A stretch of DNA of 64,000 bases from an uncultured Flavobacteriaceae bacterium (GTDB lineage Bacteria > Bacteroidota > Bacteroidia > Flavobacteriales > Flavobacteriaceae). The stretch lies in contig CANLWG010000005.1 of the NCBI GenBank assembly GCA_947494715.1, positions 124,001-188,000 on the forward strand. The letters run 5' to 3'. The notes beneath the pieces were generated by a model that saw only the letters and a program-made list of their open reading frames with translations, was not told the origin of the DNA and made no database searches. Positions 28,516-37,711 of the stretch are shown one piece after another (the stretch's first letter is position 1; each line of letters starts with the position of its first letter). A program made the translations under genes and the position numbers.

Positions 28516-29118
28516 CTAAAGGCCCAAAGGTTGGGATTCGCTGTTATTGGCCCGTGTACGGGCCGTGCCATAGGTATGTACCACTCCATCCGTGAACTGC
28601 AAATCCGCCGATTGCACAAGGGCAGCATCTATCCTTATATTCAATCCGCGGCCCGTAGCACCAATATTCGTGACCGATACATTTATGCTATTACCCGATA
28701 AAGTCTGATAACTTCCAGGGGCCATTCGAAAATCTTCCCTTAAAAATCTTCCTGACAGTATATGGGTTTCCATTATTTCGGTAAGCGTGTCCACTGGGAT
28801 ATCATTTATTGTACTCCAACTATCATCAGAGTCCAGGATACGTTGCATTGTTACGCTTCCCGGAACGAATATGGTATTGTTCTTTCCGTTTACCGCGCTT
28901 TCGTTCAAGCCTGTTCTTTCCAAAGCCTGGATGAAAAGGGCATAATCATCGCTAGCGAAGGTTTCATTGAAAAACAGGACCTGGCCCGGATCTGTAAGAA
29001 ATTGCGCTATGGAGATGTCGTACGCGGTGGGGGGAACATCAAGAGGTTCAAGACTGGTTTCTTCGCAAGAAGAAAATAACGTTACAGCTATCAAGAAATA
29101 AAAAAATCTAGTTTTCAT
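28516..29118 (-). CDS. Fasciclin (FAS1) domain lipoprotein
   Basis: The protein has 200 residues with lipoprotein Cys18 (LFSSC). One FAS1 domain (about 40-190) is recognisable from TIFVPGSVTMQRIL, THILSGRFLREDF and DGVVHTYGT-like segments. FAS1 proteins in PULs may act as surface adhesion or glycan-binding partners. It lies 12 bp from SusD on one side. A 73 bp gap follows before the BNR gene. Confidence 0.8.
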   Translation of the reverse strand: MKTRFFYFLIAVTLFSSCEETSLEPLDVPPTAYDISIAQFLTDPGQVLFFNETFASDDYALFIQALERTGLNESAVNGKNNTIFVPGSVTMQRILDSDDSWSTINDIPVDTLTEIMETHILSGRFLREDFRMAPGSYQTLSGNSINVSVTNIGATGRGLNIRIDAALVQSADLQFTDGVVHTYGTARTRANNSESQPLGL

Positions 29119-29130
29119 CGGTTCAATTTT

Positions 29131-30543
29131 TTAATAAAATGAGTTTTGTATCAAGTTGGGATTTTGGGTAAGTTCCTGGACCGATATCGGCCAAAGTAAA
29201 TGCTCTTCGTTTACGATATCATCCAGTTGTGTTGCCTTTCCATTACGAATCAGGTCGAACCATCGATGTCCTTCGGCAAACAATTCGATATAGCGCTCAT
29301 CGAGTACTGCGTTGAGAACTTCATCTTGTGTTGTTGCCGTGCTATTTGTAAGCCCGGCCCTTGTCCTCACATCATTCACAATGGTCAGTGCTCCCCCCAA
29401 ATCTCCCTGTATGGCCAATATTTCGGCTTTTAACAACTGTATTCCCGTAGTCCTGAATAATGGAATGTTATCGTCGGAAGTGCTAAAGCCCTGTGCGGTC
29501 TGTCCCTTACCTTTATATTTTACAATGAAAGGATCATTTACTAAATCGGAAGATCTAGCTTCTTGTTTTATCACATTTATCCTAGCATCATCTGGTCTTG
29601 TTTCGATGAAGGCCATAAACAAAGGGTCAAATTCCGTGGCAGCCCTTAATCTCTCATTATAAGGTTCTTTTAAGAAAGAGTTAGATAGGTTGTTATCGTC
29701 AAAAACATCCAGATTGAATTGCACGGAAAATACAGTTTCCGGAGTATTCTCATCCGCGAAAACGGCTTCGTAGTCGTTCCAGGGCGAATAGTTCCCATTT
29801 CCTAAAACTTTATTTGTCGCCAACAGGGCAGCCTGTAGATCTGCATCCCCCCCATTCTCAACTCGTGCCCTCCACACAAATACATGTGCCTGTAGCGCAT
29901 TAACCGCACCGATTGTCGCCCTACCGCGAGTGGCATCATTGTTTGAATAAGCATTGGGAACCAAGCTTTCAGCCGTTGCCAAATCAGACAGAATCTGATC
30001 CAACACCTGCGTTTTTGGGGTCTGACTCACTTGAAACTCATCATTAGAAGAGGTAAAAGGAGTCAGAATCAAGGGTACGTCTCCCCATAACCGTACCAAA
30101 TAGAAATAGGCCAAACCTCTTAAAAACAATGCCTCACCGACTATTTGATTTTGCATTTCTTGGGAGATATTATCAATAAGAGGAACATTCACGATGGTCG
30201 TATTGGTGTTGTTTATCAAACGATATAACACGGACCAATCCACATAGCCATTGGTCGTGGTCAACAAGTTTTCCGAAATCTCGAGGATGGGGCCACCTGT
30301 ATCGTTGTTTAAAATCCCATCGGCCCTGGCGTCTCCCCAAGCAATGAAGTTAGCCACTGGACGTGAACTGGTCATGGCCTCTTGCAATTGATTGTAACAT
30401 CCTATGATTGCCGACTCGGCATCATCTTCGTTCTGAAAGGCATTCGCCTGTGTAATATCACTTACCGGAGCTTGTTGCAATGCTGTTTCACAAGAAGTAA
30501 AACCTACGATAAAGACGATTAAAAGATATGTGTTGATTTTCAT
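29131..30543 (-). CDS. susD: SusD/RagB family outer-membrane glycan-binding lipoprotein
   Basis: The protein has 470 residues with lipoprotein Cys18 (FTSC). The N-terminal SusD segment (AFQNEDDAESAIIGCYNQLQ), the TPR-like core (LFLRGLAYFYLVRLWGDVPLIL) and the C-terminal hallmark (LDERYIELFAEGHRWFDLIRNGKA) are all present. It works as the lid on the SusC pore. It is 11 bp downstream of susC in the operon. Which glycan it binds cannot be told from sequence. Confidence 0.95.
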   Translation of the reverse strand: MKINTYLLIVFIVGFTSCETALQQAPVSDITQANAFQNEDDAESAIIGCYNQLQEAMTSSRPVANFIAWGDARADGILNNDTGGPILEISENLLTTTNGYVDWSVLYRLINNTNTTIVNVPLIDNISQEMQNQIVGEALFLRGLAYFYLVRLWGDVPLILTPFTSSNDEFQVSQTPKTQVLDQILSDLATAESLVPNAYSNNDATRGRATIGAVNALQAHVFVWRARVENGGDADLQAALLATNKVLGNGNYSPWNDYEAVFADENTPETVFSVQFNLDVFDDNNLSNSFLKEPYNERLRAATEFDPLFMAFIETRPDDARINVIKQEARSSDLVNDPFIVKYKGKGQTAQGFSTSDDNIPLFRTTGIQLLKAEILAIQGDLGGALTIVNDVRTRAGLTNSTATTQDEVLNAVLDERYIELFAEGHRWFDLIRNGKATQLDDIVNEEHLLWPISVQELTQNPNLIQNSFY

Positions 30544-30554
30544 TTTGTTAAATT

Positions 30555-33500
30555 TTATAATCCTAGATTTACTCCAAAAATGACTGACTTGGATAGTGGA
30601 AATAAAAACTCATCCACACCAAAAATACCTGCATTGTTCGCCGAAGATGAAACGGCTTCTGGATCATAGCCGGAATAGTCGGTCAATGTCCATAGATTCT
30701 GTCCTGTTACATAGAACCTCAATTTGTTAATGTGAAGTTTTTCCAGCACTTCGGGTTGAAAATTGTATCCCAAGGTTATTGTTTTCAAGCGAAGAAATGA
30801 GCCATTCTCGATCCATCGTGATGTATTGCCTCTACCATTAACAGTGGGACCCCTAAAAATATTCTTGGGAACATTTGTAATATCACCTGGCTGCCGCCAC
30901 CTATTATTGTACGTATCAAGATCGGGTTGTACATACAGGCCGTTCCAACCATTTCTATATTGACTTGCAGCATTATAGATGTCATTGCCATAGGAAAAAT
31001 TAAAGAACACGTTCAAATCAAAACCTTTGTATGAAAAGTTGTTCGTAATACCCCCTGTAAAATCCGGAAGGGCTTGTCCTATTATTGTCCTGTCATCTTC
31101 GTCAATGATTCCATTATTGTCCAGGTCTCTAAAAATGGCGTCACCACCTTCAAATTCCGGCCCGTTCTCACCACCAGAACGCAATCTTCCTTGACCATTG
31201 GGGCCCGCTGGAACATCTTCGGTAGTTGGGTAAACACCATCAAACTGAAGCCCAAAAAAAGAACCGAGGGGCTCGCCTTCCCTCAAGATAGCCAAACCGT
31301 TTCCTCCTCGTCCAAAGATGAAGAAATCCTCGCCGTTCGGTAGTTGCGTAATCTTATTTGTATTGAAAGAAACATTAATGCTAGTGGACCATTTGAAATT
31401 ATTTCCATCAAAATTTTGAGTGGTCAAGTTAAGGTCCACGCCTCTGTTCTCTACACGGCCCAAGTTGGTTGTCAATGTTCGAAAGCCAGAGGTTCCCGGG
31501 AGTTGCACATTAAATAACAAATCTTCTGTTTTCTTCACATAGTACTCGGCAGTTAGGTTAACTCGGTTGTTGAAGAATGCCATATCTGTACCCACATTAA
31601 ATTGGTTGGTTCTTTCCCATGACAATAATCTGTTTGGGATACCATTAGTTGCCGGTGCAAAACCTCCGACACCCAAATAAGTGGGATTACTTGTAAACAA
31701 CCCTTGGGAAACAAAGTTGCCGATGCCTTCCTGATTACCCGTAGAGCCATAACTTACCCTAATCTTCCACTCGTCCATAAAGGAATCTGCCATAAATGGT
31801 TCTTGGGAGACCCTCCAAGCAAATGAACCTGAAGGAAACGTACCGTACCTTGAATCCTCACCGAATCTTGATGATCCGTCCGTTCTGATTGTTCCCGTTA
31901 GCAAATACTTGTTCATAAAACCGTAGTTGATCCTCCCAAAATAGGATACCAGCCCCCAACTGGTTTCGGTAGTACTGGCATCTTCTATAACCGCACTGGC
32001 ATTAACCGTTGGAATCTTATCCGACGGAGCTTGACTACCTCTGACAAAGATCGTGTTGATTTTGTTTACCTGTTGGCTAAACCCCAAGAGTACATCCAGT
32101 GAGTGTTTATTGTTAAATAACTTGTTATAGTTCAATGTGTTCTCGTTTATCCAACCGAGATCCTGAAAGTCACGCGCCGTTGCTCCTCTAAATGAGCCAA
32201 TATTTCTGACCGTAGAAGGAACAAACAGATTTTCTTTTAGACTTAACAGATCCAATCCGAGATTGGACCTGAACTTAAGCCCTTTGGCAATATCTACTTC
32301 TGCAAAAATGTTTCCGATGATACGATTGGTTTGGGATTCGAACAGGGGGTCTTCCAATAAACTGACGGGATTCCGTATCCAAGTGGGTTCTCCTTCGATA
32401 GGAAAGAGCGTTTGGTAAGAAGGAGTATTCATCCATACCTGTACCGGGTTGTTGTTGCCAGGGGACTGTACCGCCAAATTGTTAAATCCATTGGAGTACG
32501 AAACACTTGCTCCCAATTTGATGTTTTCATAGGCCTGATAGTCAACATTCAATCGGGAAGTGACTCTTTTATAACCCGTATCCAACAAAATCCCTTCTTG
32601 GTTAAAGTAGTTGGCACTGATGGCAAATTTTAACTTTTCGGAGCCTCCGGACAGGGATAGATCAACGTTCTGGATCGGCGCATCCTCAAAAATCAGGTCT
32701 TGCCAATTGGTATTGTTGTCCCCTCCCGTCGTTGGGTTCAAAATATCGGCTATCTCGGGACGCATCTGCCTACCTGCGTTCAACCATCCTTCATAGAAGA
32801 TTTCCCTGAACTGTTGACCATTGACCGCAGGTAAAAAATCTATTATTTTTTGAACTCCGTAATAGGTGCTTACACTTAGGGAGGGTTTTCCCGCTGACCC
32901 TCGTTTTGTGGTAATCAATACCACACCATTGGAAGCCCTGGACCCATAAATTGAGGCTGCCGATGCATCCTTGAGAACTTCGATAGATGCAATATCGTTG
33001 GGGTTGATATCGGCCAAGGCGTTGAGCCCTACTGATCCGAGTTGGCCAGACGTGGCGAAGTTTCCACTTTTAATGGGAACCCCATCTATAACATACAAAG
33101 GTTCGTTCCCACCACTAATGGAGGCAATACCCCTAATACGAACTGTTGCGCCACCCCCGGGGGAACCAGTGTTCTGTACAACCTGTACCCCAGCGGCTTT
33201 ACCCTGCAAGGCGTTGTCAAAACTGGAAACAGGTCTATTCTCAAAATCTTCGGCCTTGACCGAGGTTATGGAACCTGTAACCTTGGCCTTGGACTGCTCG
33301 CCGTAACCCACAACCACAACCTCCTCCAGTTCGGTGGAACTTGTTGCCAAGCTAACGTTTATGGAGGTTTGACTCGCAACTGGCACTTCTTGGGTCTGAA
33401 AACCCAAGTAGCTGAATACCAACACTGCACTATTCGGTTCTGATATGCTAATAGAGTAGTTCCCATCGAAATCAGCAACTACACCATTAGTAGTCCCCTT

Positions 33501-33626
33501 AACAATAACGTTTACTCCCGGTAAGGGATCGCCTTCGGCGGAAGTTACCGTACCTGTAACGTTGGTCTGTGCACTAGACAAAGCTATACCCCCTAAGACC
33601 AACAAAAATGAAACAAAATACTTCAT
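30555..33626 (-). CDS. susC: SusC/RagA family TonB-dependent receptor
   Basis: The protein has 1023 residues: signal peptide, carboxypeptidase-D-like domain (about 20-100, with VKGTTNGVVADFDGNY), TonB-box region (ELEEVVVVGYGEQ), plug (about 115-230) and a 22-strand barrel to a C-terminal strand. It imports oligosaccharides through the outer membrane in partnership with the adjacent SusD. It sits 18 bp after the lyase gene and is transcribed with it. Family and role are certain; specificity is inferred from neighbours. Confidence 0.96.
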   Translation of the reverse strand: MKYFVSFLLVLGGIALSSAQTNVTGTVTSAEGDPLPGVNVIVKGTTNGVVADFDGNYSISISEPNSAVLVFSYLGFQTQEVPVASQTSINVSLATSSTELEEVVVVGYGEQSKAKVTGSITSVKAEDFENRPVSSFDNALQGKAAGVQVVQNTGSPGGGATVRIRGIASISGGNEPLYVIDGVPIKSGNFATSGQLGSVGLNALADINPNDIASIEVLKDASAASIYGSRASNGVVLITTKRGSAGKPSLSVSTYYGVQKIIDFLPAVNGQQFREIFYEGWLNAGRQMRPEIADILNPTTGGDNNTNWQDLIFEDAPIQNVDLSLSGGSEKLKFAISANYFNQEGILLDTGYKRVTSRLNVDYQAYENIKLGASVSYSNGFNNLAVQSPGNNNPVQVWMNTPSYQTLFPIEGEPTWIRNPVSLLEDPLFESQTNRIIGNIFAEVDIAKGLKFRSNLGLDLLSLKENLFVPSTVRNIGSFRGATARDFQDLGWINENTLNYNKLFNNKHSLDVLLGFSQQVNKINTIFVRGSQAPSDKIPTVNASAVIEDASTTETSWGLVSYFGRINYGFMNKYLLTGTIRTDGSSRFGEDSRYGTFPSGSFAWRVSQEPFMADSFMDEWKIRVSYGSTGNQEGIGNFVSQGLFTSNPTYLGVGGFAPATNGIPNRLLSWERTNQFNVGTDMAFFNNRVNLTAEYYVKKTEDLLFNVQLPGTSGFRTLTTNLGRVENRGVDLNLTTQNFDGNNFKWSTSINVSFNTNKITQLPNGEDFFIFGRGGNGLAILREGEPLGSFFGLQFDGVYPTTEDVPAGPNGQGRLRSGGENGPEFEGGDAIFRDLDNNGIIDEDDRTIIGQALPDFTGGITNNFSYKGFDLNVFFNFSYGNDIYNAASQYRNGWNGLYVQPDLDTYNNRWRQPGDITNVPKNIFRGPTVNGRGNTSRWIENGSFLRLKTITLGYNFQPEVLEKLHINKLRFYVTGQNLWTLTDYSGYDPEAVSSSANNAGIFGVDEFLFPLSKSVIFGVNLGL

Positions 33627-33644
33627 GATGTTTAGTTTAATTAT

Positions 33645-34568
33645 TTAAGTTATTAGTGGTTGATGTGAATAATCAAAGAATTTGGTTTTGCTAAGTTGTT
33701 TCTCCATAGTTCGAATTGTCTTTGAATCTAGGTTTCTAAGAGGTAACCTTACCGGACCTAAATCGAGACCAGTAAACTGCATCATGGCCTTGCCGGCAAT
33801 TACACCTCCTCCAAAATTGATTAGGACATCTATGATTTCGTTAATTTCCCTATCAATATGAACCGCTTGTTCCATGTCACCCTTTTTGAAGGATTCAATC
33901 AATTTCATAAAAATTGGCGCCATAAAATTGTAAGTACTCCCTAAAGCAGATATGGCTCCTACTTTCAAGGCTTCGAACAGTAGCTCATCCCTTCCAAAAA
34001 TCATATCAAAATGTTGATTTCCATTTTTTATGTTATCCGAATATTCCAAAATGTCTTCATGGGTATATTTGATTCCTTTAAGGTTGACGCCCCGCTGCGT
34101 TATGCGATTCAAAAATTGAGTCATGGGGAATTCCACTCCGGTCATGGATGGTATATGGTAATAGTAAAAATTGTTGCTTTTTGTATTTCCGATACATTCG
34201 GAAAGAAAATCGATTAGATTTTCAATATCCGCGGGTTTGAAAAAAATGGGAGGGGACAGTACGATTGCGGAGGAATTCAAACTAACAAAACTCTCAACTA
34301 GTTTTTTTATCTCTGTAATGGAATTATGACCGACATGAACCATAAGTTCAAAATCGTCTTCTATTACCGAATTCCATTCTCGAGCCAACTCAATGCGTTC
34401 TTCTGTGGAAAGAGAATAGCCCTCTCCGGTAGTTCCGCAAATCATAGTCCCCTTTACCCCATTTGCCTTTAGTGTTTTATAGTAAATCCCTATTTTGTTA
34501 AAGTTTATAGCATTGCCATTATCCTTTAGAGGAGTGAAGGCAGCAGAGATTAATTTTATCGTATTCAT
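33645..34568 (-). CDS. N-acetylneuraminate lyase-like aldolase (DHDPS/NAL family)
   Basis: The protein has 307 residues, an (alpha/beta)8 class I aldolase. Catalytic residues are visible: CGTTGEG (44-50) binding the keto-acid carboxylate, Tyr137 in YYHIPSMTGVEF, and Schiff-base Lys167 in LKGIKYTHED. The Y-[NH]-I-P-x-[LM] [TS]-G segment and ALGSTYNF favour NAL over DHDPS or KDG aldolases. It probably splits a nine- or eight-carbon ulosonic acid into pyruvate and a sugar. It heads the PUL operon. NanE and NanK homologues are not in the window. Confidence 0.85.
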   Translation of the reverse strand: MNTIKLISAAFTPLKDNGNAINFNKIGIYYKTLKANGVKGTMICGTTGEGYSLSTEERIELAREWNSVIEDDFELMVHVGHNSITEIKKLVESFVSLNSSAIVLSPPIFFKPADIENLIDFLSECIGNTKSNNFYYYHIPSMTGVEFPMTQFLNRITQRGVNLKGIKYTHEDILEYSDNIKNGNQHFDMIFGRDELLFEALKVGAISALGSTYNFMAPIFMKLIESFKKGDMEQAVHIDREINEIIDVLINFGGGVIAGKAMMQFTGLDLGPVRLPLRNLDSKTIRTMEKQLSKTKFFDYSHQPLIT

Positions 34569-34577
34569 ATATTGTTT

Positions 34578-34603
34578 TTATGTAGTACATAATGACAAAT
34601 ATA
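34578..34603 (-). promoter_or_regulatory. Promoter and GntR operator of the main PUL operon
   Basis: The minus strand has a perfect -7 element TATATTTG (34603-34596). Immediately after it is the perfect palindrome TTATGTA-G-TACATAA (34578-34592), which would cover the predicted start point near 34591. The lyase ATG follows 10 bp later. Its core ATGTAGTACAT matches the sites upstream of the GntR, sulfatase and GH140-like genes. This is the expected geometry of a repressor operator. Confidence 0.65.
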
Positions 34604-34733
34604 TAAAATATTTGCATCTTTGAAATAAAAACAATAAAAAAGCAATGATTTTTTTGGCCGATCCTTAATCAGATCTCATAGGATTAGCCATTGTCTATAT
34701 TCGAAAACTTTAAACCAACCAAATTGTAATGAT

Positions 34734-35300
34734 ATGGAAATTGTTATTTTGGACACTGAATACACTAGTTGGGCAGGGTCGTTGGAGAGAAATTGGAGCG
34801 GCCCCAGAGAACACAAAGAGATTGTTCAAATTGCAGCAATTGCGGTTGATGCTAATAATTTGACCGAACTTGGTCATTGTTCTCTACTAACCAGACCAAT
34901 CATTAATCCAAACTTATCAAACTATTTTATTGAATTGACAGGTATTACCAATGAAATAATAGCTAAGGAAAAACTATTTCATGAAACTATTATGGAGTAT
35001 AGGAATTTCTTAGGAGGAAGACCTGTTTATGCCTGTGGCGAGGAAGGAGAAATCATAGCGGCGAATCTATATATTAATAAAATCAATGATTTGTTAGAAT
35101 TAACTAGGGTTCATAATTTAAGACCTTGGTTTTGTAGTAATGGGTTAAATGCCGAAGAAATTCCCTCCGGGAAACTACACGAACATGTGGGTATACCTTT
35201 GAATGGTCGTACTCACGATGCACTTCATGATGTACGTTCCATTCTGGTTTCTATAAAATATTTGGTCCAAAATGGTGCGCCCACTCCATTTGTTCTTTAA
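34734..35300 (+). CDS. DEDDh-type 3'-5' exonuclease family protein
   Basis: The protein has 188 residues. Exo I is MEIVILDTEYTSW (Asp7, Glu9) and Exo III is RTHDALHDVRSIL (HxAxxD), giving a DEDDh family similar to RNase T/ERI-type nucleases. The Exo II acid position reads CGEEGEI, so Glu may stand for the usual Asp. Substrate (DNA, RNA or small nucleotides) is not clear. It is divergent from the PUL and transcribed alone. Confidence 0.75.
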   Translation: MEIVILDTEYTSWAGSLERNWSGPREHKEIVQIAAIAVDANNLTELGHCSLLTRPIINPNLSNYFIELTGITNEIIAKEKLFHETIMEYRNFLGGRPVYACGEEGEIIAANLYINKINDLLELTRVHNLRPWFCSNGLNAEEIPSGKLHEHVGIPLNGRTHDALHDVRSILVSIKYLVQNGAPTPFVL

Positions 35301-35576
35301 CGGAAGAAGGAATAAAATGACTATGCGCTTAATCAAAACCTACTTCCGAAAGCTATCAAATATAAAATCCCACCTTTTTAAGTAAAATAACGTTGATAAA
35401 AACTTCCAACCCCTCAAACCATGCTTCAAGCTGTCCAAAATTAAAATGAGGTAGCCAAATTAATTAAGGGTTACTAGAAATGGAAGGTAATAGATACGAT
35501 TGGATATTATTTGAATAAAGCTAAGAGCGGTTACGGCTTTGGCAGGAATGTCATTGAGACTTCAAAGTAAACACCC

Positions 35577-36512
35577 TTAGTCCGTTAAAGGTTCGAGATC
35601 ATAAATATCCCTTAGCACCTTTTCGTTTCCATCTTCATCCTTAACTTTTAAATCATAACGGATAGTTATAGGCGTGCCAATTGGTGCATGATAGTAGATG
35701 ATCCATGCATCCACCTCTCTTACACCTATACATCCATTTGAATAAGCCTTTCCCAAGGTTCCAGGATTAGTGGTAGGATGTATCATCTGCCCATTCCGGA
35801 TTCCATCGATTTCGGTTTCCAGCCAAGGTATTTGGGGCATTAAGGTCGTTTTTTCATCGTCCCTTTTAGTTAGATAAAATCGTTTGCCATCCACGGGATT
35901 ATAGAAATCAGGATCTCTTACGTGTTTTATGATCACACCCTTTCCCTGTTTGGTCCGCAAATCCGTTTGTCTATCGCCCATGACCAAATAACGCTTCCTA
36001 TTTTGCCCTACCCTTATAGGAAATGTATACAACAATGAGGAGTCTTGATAGATCCGTAATTTGAATTCGGGAATATTCACATCGATGCTGGTATTTTCAA
36101 AATTCTGTAAGAGATTACATGCCATTAGGGAATCAGGGATTCTCAGTACATTTCCTTTGGGTAATACGATCAGTTGTTTTTGGTCGTACACAAAGGAATC
36201 CCGTGCTGTCAATCTGTAATAATCCGTATTTGCCAAAGTATCGATAATCCATGGATTGGCCCTTACAAGCAAGTGTTCCGATAATGGATATTCCGTCAAA
36301 CTATCATAGGTGGTGACTAACGAATCCATAAAATGGAAATAGTCCCGTATCCGAACGGCATCCTTTATATAAACCTGTTTAGGAAAATCTTGTTTTTGAA
36401 CCGTTTCCAAAAAACCATAAGCCATCAAAAAACCATCTTTGGAGATCGTTGCGATTAAGGCTACCCTTACCAGCAGTGCTAGAATAATCATGAATTTTAG
36501 CCAGTTACTCAT
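35577..36512 (-). CDS. L,D-transpeptidase (YkuD domain)
   Basis: The protein has 311 residues with an N-terminal signal-anchor helix (about 7-25). The YkuD catalytic domain (about 150-290) ends in the H-x(n)-SNGCIGVRE motif with its nucleophilic Cys, preceded by MIHPTTNPGTLGKAY. The usual ShGCxR is slightly altered (SNGC). Such enzymes make 3-3 crosslinks in peptidoglycan or anchor proteins to it. It starts 13 bp after a small upstream gene in the same operon. Confidence 0.88.
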   Translation of the reverse strand: MSNWLKFMIILALLVRVALIATISKDGFLMAYGFLETVQKQDFPKQVYIKDAVRIRDYFHFMDSLVTTYDSLTEYPLSEHLLVRANPWIIDTLANTDYYRLTARDSFVYDQKQLIVLPKGNVLRIPDSLMACNLLQNFENTSIDVNIPEFKLRIYQDSSLLYTFPIRVGQNRKRYLVMGDRQTDLRTKQGKGVIIKHVRDPDFYNPVDGKRFYLTKRDDEKTTLMPQIPWLETEIDGIRNGQMIHPTTNPGTLGKAYSNGCIGVREVDAWIIYYHAPIGTPITIRYDLKVKDEDGNEKVLRDIYDLEPLTD

Positions 36513-36525
36513 TTTTAAGGCCGTT

Positions 36526-36765
36526 TTAAGGACGATTCTCAGGGGTATCGAAACGTCCAGTATCGTTAATTACCGAACATCCCATCTCGTGAAGTTCCCT
36601 ACGTACGACCTCCAAATCGTTGGTTGTTAAGTATTCGAAGGAAATACTTGCATTATCCATATCCAGCGTAGTATTCCAGATGTTCGGCAGATTATGCAGC
36701 TTGTCCAGTATAGCTCTTTCGTTAATCCCTGATTTTTTAGGTTGAAACTCAAATGTCGTTCGCAT
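36526..36765 (-). CDS. Small HMA-like protein lacking metal-binding cysteines
   Basis: The protein has 79 residues with a beta-alpha-beta pattern like heavy-metal-associated domains (TTFEFQPKKSGINERAILDKLHNLPNIWNTTLDMDNASISFEY, with VVRRELHEMGCSV), but the CxxC is absent. It is co-transcribed with the L,D-transpeptidase. A degenerate FNR-type site with correctly spaced -7 TAATTTTA lies upstream, so it probably belongs to the stress island. Function unknown. Confidence 0.55.
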   Translation of the reverse strand: MRTTFEFQPKKSGINERAILDKLHNLPNIWNTTLDMDNASISFEYLTTNDLEVVRRELHEMGCSVINDTGRFDTPENRP

Positions 36766-36816
36766 GATTTCCTCGGTTTACTTTCTAAAATTAAGCAGCT
36801 TCGCATTGATTAAAAA

Positions 36817-36830
36817 TGAGCGGGATCAGT
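36817..36830 (-). promoter_or_regulatory. FNR/CRP-type site for the HMA-like/transpeptidase operon
   Basis: The plus strand reads ATGAG-CGGG-ATCAG, one base weaker than the other sites. On the minus strand its centre is 29.5 bp from the first base of a -7 element TAATTTTA (36794-36787). The spacing equals that of the stronger sites. Confidence 0.5.
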
Positions 36831-36855
36831 CTCCTCTAGATCCCTCCTACGACAT

Positions 36856-36869
36856 ATGACCGCCGTCAT
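36856..36869 (+). promoter_or_regulatory. FNR/CRP-type site for the MlaEFD operon
   Basis: This is a perfect palindrome ATGAC-CGCC-GTCAT. The -7 element TAATTTTA (36892-36899) begins 29.5 bp from its centre, so the site is at about -41.5 to a start near 36904. The mlaE ATG is 25 bp further. Confidence 0.65.
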
Positions 36870-36928
36870 TTCCAATGACCCCATTGCTTTTTAATTTTAA
36901 GGTCGGACGTGTCCACGAAAACTGAAAC

Positions 36929-37711
36929 ATGGCACAGGTATTTCAAGTACCAAAAAAGATACGACGGTTCTTTATCGAAATCGGGGAGCTTTCCTTTTTC
37001 GCCGGTCGCTTTTTTAAGGAAACCCTACGGCAGCCGTTCGAATTCAAGGAACTGCTACGGCAATGCTATCAGATGGGAAACCGCTCCATGACCTTGGTCC
37101 TGGTCACAGGTTTTATCATTGGATTGGTATTGACCTTACAATCAAGGCCCACCATGATCCAATTTGGTGCCGAATCATGGATGCCCAATATGGTAGGTAT
37201 TTCCATTGTTAGGGAATTGGGACCTGTTATTACGGCCCTAGTATGTGCAGGTCGGATTGCTTCTGGCATCGGGGCGGAGTTGGGTTCTATGCGGGTAACG
37301 GAACAGATAGATGCCATGGAAGTCTCTGGCACCAATCCTTTCAAATATTTGGTGGTTACACGCATTTTGGCAACGACCTTGATGCTTCCGTTATTGGTCA
37401 TTTTGGGCGATGCCGTGGCCCTTTACGGATCGGCTTTGGTAGAATATTTTAAAGGTGAGGTTTCCTTTCGACTCTATTTCAATACAGTTTTCGATGCCTT
37501 ATCCTATGGCGATTTGATACCCGCCACCATTAAGTCGTTCTTTTTTGGATTTGCCATTGGGTTGGTGGGTTGCTTTAAGGGGTATTACTGTAAAAAGGGA
37601 ACTGCAGGAGTAGGTTTGGCAGCAAATACGGCGGTGGTTTTCACATCGATGTTGCTGTTTGTCATCGATTTTGTAGCGGTTTTTATATCCGATATTTTTT
37701 ATGAACTATGA
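36929..37711 (+). CDS. mlaE: MlaE-type ABC transporter permease
   Basis: The protein has 260 residues with an N-terminal amphipathic part and about five transmembrane helices. Segment VRELGPVITALVCAGRIASGIGAELGSM with a following EQIDAMEVSGTNPF is the MlaE signature. It is the membrane part of the intermembrane phospholipid transport system that keeps outer-membrane lipid asymmetry. Its stop overlaps the ATPase gene by 4 bp. MlaD follows, so this is an mlaEFD operon. No mlaB or mlaC gene is here. Confidence 0.92.
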   Translation: MAQVFQVPKKIRRFFIEIGELSFFAGRFFKETLRQPFEFKELLRQCYQMGNRSMTLVLVTGFIIGLVLTLQSRPTMIQFGAESWMPNMVGISIVRELGPVITALVCAGRIASGIGAELGSMRVTEQIDAMEVSGTNPFKYLVVTRILATTLMLPLLVILGDAVALYGSALVEYFKGEVSFRLYFNTVFDALSYGDLIPATIKSFFFGFAIGLVGCFKGYYCKKGTAGVGLAANTAVVFTSMLLFVIDFVAVFISDIFYEL

